From Thermofilaceae archaeon (GTDB taxonomy: Archaea; Thermoproteota; Thermoprotei; Thermofilales; Thermofilaceae), in assembly GCA_027027675.1 (NCBI GenBank), contig JALVKT010000138.1, positions 1 through 9,446 on the forward strand: a DNA stretch of 9,446 nucleotides. The letters run 5' to 3'. The notes beneath the pieces were generated by a model. That model was not told the DNA's origin. It did no database searches and was given only the letters and a program-made list of their open reading frames with translations. The translations under genes and the position numbers were made by a program. Every line of letters starts with the position of its first letter. Position 1 is the first letter of the stretch. This document shows positions 3,494-9,446 of this stretch, one piece after another.

Positions 3494-5839
3494 CTATGTG
3501 TAGCTCTCCTGGCTCTGGTCGGGCACCCAGAGTATTCCGAGGAATTCTATGTCGACATTTTTCCGGGAGGGCTTTACAGTCACTCTTCTTAGATTTACTG
3601 ATTCTAGCTGTTTCTTTAGTTTTGCTAGGGCTTCTCGTTTTTCTTCCTGTATCCTCTGGTATTCCCTTTCGAGTGACTCTAGCTCCTGCTGGTACTGTCT
3701 AAGCGTGGCCTCCTTTGAAGCTATGCGTCTTCTGAGGCTCTGAGCCCTGGAGATCTTTGATGCTATGGACGAAAGTCTCGTTAGAGAGGCCAGTGCCGAT
3801 GCACCCGCTAACCCCAGCTCCGCCTTAAGGTTGCTTATTTCTCCGCGGAGCCGCTCTATACGGGCCTTCTTTGACTCGACTCGTCTCTTAATTCTTTCAA
3901 GCTTTGAGTCGTACTTTGACGCTATTTTCTCGGAAAGCTCCGCTAGCTTCTCGTTGAGGATTCTTGCTATGCGCTGCCTGAATTCCTGCTCAGTTTCGCC
4001 GGGATTGCTGTATATTTTTAGCTTGGGATGGTAGAGGAGAGTTATAGTGGACTTTTCTATAACGTATCTCGTGAATGCTGCTTTCACCTTTGTATATGTT
4101 GTCCTCTTGGTGAACGTTGAGGGCAGGTTTTCGAAAAGGGAGTTCTCTGGGGGCGTCGTCGAGGCCTTCTGGAGTGCGTCTTTGGGCAGGCCTAGCTGAG
4201 AAGGCTCCTTAAAGGATAAGGGACCTGTCGAAGGTTTCGAAGCGGCTGTAACAGATGTCTCTAAACTTATCGGCGGGCGTGATTTTGAAATGTAGACTGA
4301 TGCCTTGCCGTAGAGCACGGGCTTGTAGCGAGCTACACCGGGCCCCGTTTTCCCAAGGAAGGCCTGGTCAAAATCCCTGTATACTAGTGGAGGGGCGTGA
4401 AGCAGCTTCTCCCCGATATCGGCCTCTTGCGGCACGGAGGACTGGGGGATCGCCCGAGTCTTCTCTTCCGCTCGCCGAGGAAGCCTCCGGAGCTCCTGTA
4501 GCGTCATCGGGCCTCTCAGGTAGGTCATCGCCCATCTAGTCTTAAAGAGCGAGAGCCCCCGCGCTTTAACGTTTTTAACAACAAACGTTCTTTTAGGGAG
4601 CCTTGGTATAAGCTTCCTAGCTTCTTCGCCGCTACCCGTGGCTACTCTAAGCCCCTCAGCCACCCTCTCTATGTCGTTCTCTGTCTGTAGGCGTCCTATC
4701 ATCCACACGCCAGCGTTGGTGAGAACCTTATAGTCTATGTCCACGGGGTTCTGTGTTGCCAGGACGACGCCTACCCCGAAAGCCCTCCCCTGCTTGGTGA
4801 GAAGCATTAGCAGCCTTTTGCTGGGAGGGTTTGCCGGATATGGAGGTATGAAGCCGTAGACCTCGTCGAAATAGATTAGGGTTCGCAGCCTATCGGTGCC
4901 GCCTTTCCTGTACATCCAGGCATATACGGCTTGGAGCATAAGTGTTGCGGCGAACATCTTAAGCTTGTCGTCGAGATGGGCCAGGTATAGAACGACTGCC
5001 CTCGGCTTCCCCTCCGGGCTCCAGAGCAAAGAGTCTATGTCTAAGGGAAGCCCCTTAAGCCAGTCCTCGAAGCCCGGGGAGGCAAGGATTCTGTTAAGCC
5101 GTATCGCCAATTCTCTCCTCTTCTTCTCGGGAAGAACCATGTCTATGTCGAGAACACCTATCTTATCGAAGGGAGGCTGCATCGTATAGCGCACAATTTT
5201 TTCGAAAGTGAGTTTTTCACCTCGCCTCCAAGCCCACAACATGAGGTTAGCTAGAAAAACTTCCTCGTCTCCTCCCTCTTCAACATCCATAAGTCTGAGG
5301 AGTGCAGCGGCCATCGTACGGGATTTTTCCTCAAGCACTTCATCGTTAGCGTCCTTTGGAGCCTCCAGTTCGCCCAGAATGGATACCGGAGTGCCGGCGT
5401 CACTGCCAGGAGTAAGTATGAGCACTTCACTGCTATCCGCAAGCTTCCTAAGCCGCTCCGACCCTATCCCGGAGGAGAGAAGCCCTTTCCGCCACATCTC
5501 CGCCACGCGGGCCGCGTACTCCTCGGTGGAGAGCCCCTTAGCCCTAGCAGCGGAGGGGTCGACCCACTTGGCAAAGTCTCCAGGCGAGAGGTTGGGGAAT
5601 CGCAGTGCAAGGTTTGCCAGGTCACCCTTAGGGTCTATCGCTATGACGGGTACGCCTTGTAGGAGCAGTTCCTCTATGAGGACGATGGCTGCCCCCGTTT
5701 TTCCGGATCCTGTCATGCCTATTATTACTCCATGTGTTGTCAGATGGGAAGACTTTAGGAGGAAGCGTTCACTAGTTTCTTCCATAGAGGCTGGGTCAAC
5801 CTTGAACCCGAGGAATAACCCCTCACTCCTACTTGACAT
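3494..5839 (-). CDS. HerA/DUF87-type ATPase with C-terminal coiled coil
   Basis: The protein has 781 residues and is a HerA/FtsK-superfamily ATPase. Walker A is GMTGSGKT (41-48), followed by VPVIAIDPKGDLANL (63-77). Walker B is TLIYFDEVYGF (320-330, D325/E326). An ATQNPVD sensor-like motif lies at 361-367, and GRLQTENDIERVAEGL (382-397) may hold the trans-acting arginine. Residues ~460-580 look poorly structured (S/P/K-rich). Residues ~585-625 are a conserved folded piece (YHPKLKIYSNPGETEQEFRQRI), and ~625-750 form long charged coiled coils interrupted near 676-700. The whole architecture (LTTHGVIIGMTGSGKTG, NPPSKRLLMLLTKQGRAFG, C-terminal coiled coil) resembles a large family often labelled just 'ATP-binding protein' in bacteria, not the ~500-residue archaeal HerA that works with NurA. 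Likely a hexameric DNA- or polymer-translocating ATPase; substrate unknown. No nurA, mre11 or rad50 is adjacent. The ATG start sits ~29 nt below a TATA box, so the mRNA is probably leaderless. Confidence 0.88.
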   Translation of the reverse strand: MSSRSEGLFLGFKVDPASMEETSERFLLKSSHLTTHGVIIGMTGSGKTGAAIVLIEELLLQGVPVIAIDPKGDLANLALRFPNLSPGDFAKWVDPSAARAKGLSTEEYAARVAEMWRKGLLSSGIGSERLRKLADSSEVLILTPGSDAGTPVSILGELEAPKDANDEVLEEKSRTMAAALLRLMDVEEGGDEEVFLANLMLWAWRRGEKLTFEKIVRYTMQPPFDKIGVLDIDMVLPEKKRRELAIRLNRILASPGFEDWLKGLPLDIDSLLWSPEGKPRAVVLYLAHLDDKLKMFAATLMLQAVYAWMYRKGGTDRLRTLIYFDEVYGFIPPYPANPPSKRLLMLLTKQGRAFGVGVVLATQNPVDIDYKVLTNAGVWMIGRLQTENDIERVAEGLRVATGSGEEARKLIPRLPKRTFVVKNVKARGLSLFKTRWAMTYLRGPMTLQELRRLPRRAEEKTRAIPQSSVPQEADIGEKLLHAPPLVYRDFDQAFLGKTGPGVARYKPVLYGKASVYISKSRPPISLETSVTAASKPSTGPLSFKEPSQLGLPKDALQKASTTPPENSLFENLPSTFTKRTTYTKVKAAFTRYVIEKSTITLLYHPKLKIYSNPGETEQEFRQRIARILNEKLAELSEKIASKYDSKLERIKRRVESKKARIERLRGEISNLKAELGLAGASALASLTRLSSIASKISRAQSLRRRIASKEATLRQYQQELESLEREYQRIQEEKREALAKLKKQLESVNLRRVTVKPSRKNVDIEFLGILWVPDQSQESYT

Positions 5840-5862
5840 TATACATCTTTCGTTATGTGTCC

Positions 5863-5872
5863 GATATATAGC
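5863..5872 (-). promoter_or_regulatory. TATA box of the HerA-type ATPase gene
   Basis: The minus strand reads GCTATATATC, centred about 28 nt above the ATG at 5839. There is no Shine-Dalgarno between, so a leaderless transcript is expected. Confidence 0.65.
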
Positions 5873-5974
5873 TAGTCCATGAGTTCAGGGCGGGCGGCGT
5901 CGCGTCACCTCCTTTTCTTCACTGCTCCGCAATCAACGCCCTCCTCATCCGCCGCCCAATATCTCCGGGCAACT

Positions 5975-6277
5975 CTACGATATAACTATGGGTCTCGCCT
6001 CCACAAGTGCCTTTACAAGCTTTCTCCGGGCACTGTAGAGAATGCGCCAGTAAGTGCCGCGAGACACCCCCATGCGTTGCGCGGCTTCCTCCTGTGTTAA
6101 CCCCAGGTAGTAGGATAGCCTTAGCGCCTCGTACTCGTCATGGCCAAGATATATGGGGTCTCCCACTAGAGGCGCTCCCGGCGGGAGGGGGGAAAATACT
6201 ATTTTTGGCGGAGGCGCCTCTATTCTCCTGGGTTTAGGTGGCCGCCCCCTCCTCCTTCTACGCCACTGCCACGGCAT
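5975..6277 (-). CDS. UPF0251 (DUF134) predicted DNA-binding protein
   Basis: The 100-residue protein is full length for the family. It opens with a very basic tail MPWQWRRRRRGRPPKPRRI (1-19), which includes the hallmark RGRPPKPRRI. A proline-rich linker follows, then the conserved DEYEALRLSYYLGLTQEEAA (47-66) leading into a sigma-70 region 4-like helix-turn-helix GLTQEEAAQRMGVSRGTYWRIL (59-80) and ARRKLVKAL. Known: DUF134 proteins are predicted DNA-binding proteins; some members carry a CGxxx metal-binding C-terminus, which is not seen here. The ATG at 6277 has no SD but lies ~28 nt below a T-rich TATA-like element, so it is probably leaderless. It follows leuS in the same direction, with only 33 nt between. 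Targets are unknown. Confidence 0.88.
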   Translation of the reverse strand: MPWQWRRRRRGRPPKPRRIEAPPPKIVFSPLPPGAPLVGDPIYLGHDEYEALRLSYYLGLTQEEAAQRMGVSRGTYWRILYSARRKLVKALVEARPIVIS

Positions 6278-6301
6278 TTACTAGGAACTTTCTTGCTGGA
6301 G

Positions 6302-6310
6302 TAAAAAAGG
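6302..6310 (-). promoter_or_regulatory. Shared element: leuS oligo-T terminator and possible TATA box of the UPF0251 gene
   Basis: On the minus strand, CCTTTTTTAC follows the leuS TAG (6313-6311) directly, with the T6 run 2 nt after the stop. The same run is centred ~28 nt before the UPF0251 ATG at 6277. It may end the leuS transcript and also position the next transcription start. No other TATA candidate is seen in the 33-nt gap. Confidence 0.45.
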
Positions 6311-9244
6311 CTACCTTTCCACGATTATAGCCGGGCGGGCCGGCAGTGAGAGGGACGCTTTGGGGCTATCGATATCTTCTTCTCTAGCAACGTCTACCGG
6401 AATCCCGAGTGTTGAGGAATAGAAGCCTGAGGCCTCTCTGAGAGCCTTTTCTTCGACTTCAGGCTCTATGAGGAACTGTATAGGCCTCGGGTTCTTTGAC
6501 AGTATAGATACCAGGCGTCCAGCAACCCTTTTGTATTCGGGAGGAACCTCTTTCATGGCCTCTTTAAGCGCTTCCCTAAGGCTTCTACCCTCTTCAACCA
6601 GGTCTTTGACTCTCCCTACGAACTCGTACTTCCACTTCGCCGGGAGTACAAGGGTTATCCTTTTCACGTTACCCTTCATCAGCGCGACGATACCCCTCAT
6701 GTCTTCGAGGACTAAGCGTACAATATCTTCAGCCTTTTCCAGTTCAGGCCTGATTGCCTCCGCCACGGGTTTAGGCCACTCGGCGAATGACACGTAGCCA
6801 TCCTTACCCATGAGTCTCCAGGCCTCCTCGGCTGTGTGCGGAGTTATAGGCGCCATTATGAGCGTCTGTACTTCGATAAACTCCTTGAGGAGGTGCTTGT
6901 TGGGCGTGCCCCGTCTCTTAATATACCACTTGTAGGCGTTTTGCAGACCAAAGAACCCCTCTATGACCACGTTCTTCGTGTTAAGCTTCTCCATCTCCTC
7001 TGTAACCCGCTTAATAGTCCTGTGGAGAACGCTCCTGAACCAGTCGTCTATGAGCCTCCACTCTTCGTCTCCCCTCCCATAGTTTTTCTCTACAAAGTCC
7101 AGCCAGTTCGTGAGAAGGGATACTGCGCGCGCGGCAAGCTCTGGTTCAAAGTTGCCGTCATCCACGCCGCTGTTGCCCGCGTATGCTTCAGCGAACCTTG
7201 TGGCGTCAGCCCCCCACCTTGCAAGTGCCTCGCGGAGAAGTATGAAGTTCCCCTTGTGCTTGCTCATTTTTTCTCCGCCAACCATTATCCACCCGTTTAT
7301 TCCTATGCCGCGGGGCCAGTGCTGCTCCGGGAAGATCGCTGTGTGGTGGAATATGAAGAAGACGAGGTGGTTTTGCATAAGGTCTTTCCCTGAAACCCTG
7401 AGGTCGACCGGGTACCAGTAGAGGAATTCCCGCCTCATCTCCTCGAGCAGCTCCCTGGATACACCGTTTTCCTTAGCAACTTCTTCGGGATCCCCGTTAC
7501 CTAGGAATACATAGTCGAAAAGGCTGCGCTTAATCTTGCCCCAGTCTATCCCGTACTTTTCGGGGTGCTGAAGGTACTTGGCTACCGTATAGTAGGCCAT
7601 GTATATCGTGGAGTCGCTGAGGCTCTCCAGCACCCATTCAGGGTCCCAGGGAAGCGGCGTGCCCAGCTCGTGCTGATGGGTACAGGCCCAGTCCTTGTAC
7701 CAGTCTATGACTGCGTGGAAGTGCTGCCTTACATCCTCCGGCAAAAACCGCATGTTATCGACGCATTTGTGAGCCTTACTCTTCCACGCCGGGTCGCTGT
7801 ACCGGAGGAACCACTGGTTTTCAACAATCTTTACGTGGGTGCGTGCGCCACAGCGGCAGTATACGGGTGAGGGAAGAGTGTAGTGTCTAATAGCGTGCCC
7901 CTCGGAGACAAGGTAGTCTATGATTTCTTCTTTCACTTCGGCTACTGTACGGTTCCCCCACTTCTCACCGTAAATCTCGGGGCGAAGCCTCCCCTTATGG
8001 AACTCCTTCGTATATATCTCCTTGGTAGCCTTCTCCAGCTTCTTAGAGTCAAGCTGGCTCTCCACACCGAGTTTTTCCACCGCGTCTCGTGCAGGAAGCT
8101 CGCTGTAGCCCTCCAGCTTTATCAGGGGCACAGGCCTTAACGCGTCGATAAGAGAGGGGTCTAGACCGTAGCGGTCGAGGAGATACACGTCCTTTCTAAG
8201 GTCCTCCAGCGCCGCATAGTCGTAGGGCGCGTGCGCCGGGACAGACATGACTACGCCCGTGCCGGTCTCAGGGTCTACGAAGCTCGCCGGAAGCACTGGT
8301 ACGCGCCACCCGGTAACGGGGTTTGTGGCGAAACGGCCTATTAGGTCGGCGCCCTTAACCTCGCCCACCACCTTGACCTCGTGTTTCTGGTCGGCGAGTT
8401 CCTCGGCGCCGTAACGTCCGAGAACCCATTTTTCACCGTCCACCTCGGCTATGAGGTAGGTCGCCTCGGGGTTTACCCAGATGTTTATTGCGCCGTACAC
8501 CGTTTCGGGCCTATAGGTGGCGCAGGGATATACGAGGCCGTCTTCGCCGCGGAACTTGATTATCACTATCTCCTCAGGGCTTATCCCAGCATACTCGTCG
8601 GGCCTGTCATGGTCCCCGACAACCTTTTTCTCCTTGGGGCACCACACGACGGGGTGGCTCCCCCTGGTTACGTAGCCTCTCTCCCTGAGCACCAGGTACT
8701 GCCACTGGATAAAACTGTTGTAGGGAGGGTTGAGGTATGTGGTGTGGAATTCGCGGCGCCAGTCTATGCTAAGCCCGTAACGCTGAAAGTCCTCCCTAAA
8801 ACCCTTGCTGAAGAACTTAACCCAGTACTCGGGATCCTTGAATTTCGGTATTTCCTCGTCGGGTATCCCCATCATCTTGAGGGTCTGTATCTGCTTCTCG
8901 TCCCCTTCGCGTATTCTGAGCGCGGCGGCGACTATGGGTCCACCGGTTGCGTGCCAGCCCTGGGGGAAGAGAACGTTGAATCCGTTCATCCTCTTGTAAC
9001 GCGCCATAATGTCTACGCGCAGGACGGTGTATGCGGAGCCTAAGTGTGGGAACGCGTTGATATAGGGGTAGGGGAAGGTTACAAAGAATTTCTTCCTCGA
9101 AGGGTCTGGGTCAGCCTCGAAAATCCTGTCTTCAGCCCATCTGCGCTGCCACTTCCTCTCTATTTCCAGTATTCTACTAAGCCTGTCAGGATCCGCCTCT
9201 GGGAGAGCCTGCCCTGCAGGCCGTTTGTTAGCAATAACTACCAC
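6311..9244 (-). CDS. leuS: Leucyl-tRNA synthetase, archaeal type
   Basis: The 977-residue cytosolic class Ia synthetase charges tRNA-Leu with leucine. In order: N-terminal catalytic part with HIGH-type PYINAFPHLGSAYT (60-73), GWHATGGP (97-103), and WCPKEKKVVGDHD (201-213). The CP1 editing domain (~225-375) carries the threonine-rich segment ATYRPETVYGAINIW (242-256) and GTGVVMSVPAHAPYDYAAL (328-346), with the universal editing aspartate at D342. CRCG lies at 463-466. An archaeal leucine-specific insertion (~565-615) precedes KMSKHKGN (659-666). An anticodon-binding helical domain (~710-850) and the archaeal C-terminal domain (~855-977) follow. Both active and editing sites look intact, and length fits archaeal LeuRS. 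The start is GTG at 9244; TATA at 9271-9282 suggests a leaderless or near-leaderless mRNA. A tRNA-Leu gene lies 3.2 kb away but is not co-transcribed. Confidence 0.97.
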   Translation of the reverse strand: MVVIANKRPAGQALPEADPDRLSRILEIERKWQRRWAEDRIFEADPDPSRKKFFVTFPYPYINAFPHLGSAYTVLRVDIMARYKRMNGFNVLFPQGWHATGGPIVAAALRIREGDEKQIQTLKMMGIPDEEIPKFKDPEYWVKFFSKGFREDFQRYGLSIDWRREFHTTYLNPPYNSFIQWQYLVLRERGYVTRGSHPVVWCPKEKKVVGDHDRPDEYAGISPEEIVIIKFRGEDGLVYPCATYRPETVYGAINIWVNPEATYLIAEVDGEKWVLGRYGAEELADQKHEVKVVGEVKGADLIGRFATNPVTGWRVPVLPASFVDPETGTGVVMSVPAHAPYDYAALEDLRKDVYLLDRYGLDPSLIDALRPVPLIKLEGYSELPARDAVEKLGVESQLDSKKLEKATKEIYTKEFHKGRLRPEIYGEKWGNRTVAEVKEEIIDYLVSEGHAIRHYTLPSPVYCRCGARTHVKIVENQWFLRYSDPAWKSKAHKCVDNMRFLPEDVRQHFHAVIDWYKDWACTHQHELGTPLPWDPEWVLESLSDSTIYMAYYTVAKYLQHPEKYGIDWGKIKRSLFDYVFLGNGDPEEVAKENGVSRELLEEMRREFLYWYPVDLRVSGKDLMQNHLVFFIFHHTAIFPEQHWPRGIGINGWIMVGGEKMSKHKGNFILLREALARWGADATRFAEAYAGNSGVDDGNFEPELAARAVSLLTNWLDFVEKNYGRGDEEWRLIDDWFRSVLHRTIKRVTEEMEKLNTKNVVIEGFFGLQNAYKWYIKRRGTPNKHLLKEFIEVQTLIMAPITPHTAEEAWRLMGKDGYVSFAEWPKPVAEAIRPELEKAEDIVRLVLEDMRGIVALMKGNVKRITLVLPAKWKYEFVGRVKDLVEEGRSLREALKEAMKEVPPEYKRVAGRLVSILSKNPRPIQFLIEPEVEEKALREASGFYSSTLGIPVDVAREEDIDSPKASLSLPARPAIIVER

Positions 9245-9269
9245 CTCTAGTGGAAAAGTAGCTTATCAC

Positions 9270-9446
9270 TTATCTTTTACGCGTAACCACGTCTAAAACG
9301 TCGTACATCTCCCCCCTCCTCACCATTTCCTCGTACACCCGCCAAACCCTCTTCTCCGTTACAAGGCCGGCATAAAATCCGCGGCGTTCAAGCTCCTCCA
9401 CTACGTTAAGGTATAGGTCGGCTGGGTGCAGGAGAGGGTTTTTGGC
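9270..9446 (-). CDS. Unrecognised protein, C-terminal 58 residues only
   Basis: The minus-strand frame is open from the window edge to TAA at 9272-9270. The visible end reads AKNPLLHPADLYLNVVEEL, then a charged helical stretch with FYAGLVTEKRVWRVYEEMVRRGEMYDVLDVV and a basic tail TRKR. It looks like a compact helical C-terminal domain, such as a small winged-helix or degenerate end, but I do not recognise the family. Composition is protein-like (charged heptads, aromatic spacing) and it sits codirectionally 25 nt upstream of leuS. Its stop region overlaps the putative leuS TATA box, so leuS may be separately promoted or may also receive read-through. Confidence 0.68.
   Translation of the reverse strand, partial: AKNPLLHPADLYLNVVEELERRGFYAGLVTEKRVWRVYEEMVRRGEMYDVLDVVTRKR
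9271..9282 (-). promoter_or_regulatory. TATA box of leuS, overlapping the upstream gene's 3' end
   Basis: The minus strand reads GCGTAAAAGATA, centred ~30 nt above the GTG at 9244. It overlaps the last codons and stop of the upstream gene. Confidence 0.4.

Noticed and set aside
3494..5839. Assignment as canonical HerA of the HerA-NurA-Mre11-Rad50 pathway
   Set aside because: Length, C-terminal coiled coil and neighbours do not fit, so no gene symbol was given.
5208..5882. Plus-strand open frame (224 codons) opposite the HerA-type ATPase start
   Set aside because: It is serine/proline-rich, antisense to the ATPase Walker A region, and shows no initiation signals.
5905..5916. Fragment of the 16S rRNA 3' end (TCACCTCCTTTT on the plus strand)
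   Set aside because: Only 12 nt match the tail. The bases upstream do not resemble 16S helix 45, so this is simply the complement of an SD-like motif.
5883..5974. A second C/D box sRNA on the minus strand (ATGAGGA, GTGAAGA, CTGA)
   Set aside because: No D' CTGA lies between the two C-like boxes, both boxes have mismatches, and there is no terminal stem.
8381..9043. Plus-strand open frame (220 codons) opposite leuS
   Set aside because: It is antisense to conserved catalytic and editing segments of LeuRS and has no family motif or promoter.
9247..9256. Mini-ORB-like replication origin element near AGTGGAAAAG
   Set aside because: It is a single weak resemblance with no G-run, no repeat copy nearby and no orc1/cdc6 gene.

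Overview
The window looks like the chromosome of a hyperthermophilic archaeon of the Thermoproteota (Crenarchaeota). Several signs agree. The leucyl-tRNA synthetase is archaeal-type, there is a PH0284-type KaiC-like ATPase with its usual HTH partner, and a UPF0251 (DUF134) DNA-binding protein is present. Both tRNA genes carry bulge-helix-bulge introns, one of them at a non-canonical site, which is a habit of Thermoproteales and relatives. A C/D box sRNA sits beside the tRNAs. Many start codons (TTG, GTG or ATG) lie about 25-30 nt below a TATA box with no Shine-Dalgarno motif, as in leaderless crenarchaeal mRNAs. A Thermofilum-like genus is possible but I cannot fix it from sequence alone.

Layout. 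At the left edge the N-terminus of an XPD/Rad3-like iron-sulfur helicase runs off the window on the minus strand. A small unrecognised plus-strand gene (420-815) diverges from it, and its tail overlaps the next gene by 14 bp. Next comes a minus-strand operon read right to left: KaiC-like ATPase (2897 to 2142), HTH/coiled-coil regulator (2129 to 1668), then a predicted COG2521-type SAM methyltransferase (1671 to 802). Spacing is 12 nt and then a 4-nt overlap. The middle (about 2.98-3.49 kb) is a plus-strand RNA block: tRNA-Leu(GAG) with one intron, tRNA-Val(TAC) with two introns, and a C/D box guide RNA, each with its own TATA box at the right distance. The right two thirds holds minus-strand genes: a 781-residue HerA/DUF87 ATPase with a long C-terminal coiled coil, a UPF0251 HTH protein, leuS, and the C-terminal end of an unrecognised protein that leaves the window.

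How it works together. The RNA block, leuS and the guide RNA belong to translation and RNA maturation. The KaiC-like/HTH/methyltransferase operon looks like an ATP-driven signalling or regulatory unit whose target is unknown. The HerA-like ATPase has no nurA, mre11 or rad50 beside it and matches a large coiled-coil HerA-type family better than the DNA-end-resection HerA. No mobile element, CRISPR array or rRNA gene was seen. Sampled lines of the first ~2.1 kb are A+C-rich on the plus strand whichever way the genes point, and this bias weakens to the right.
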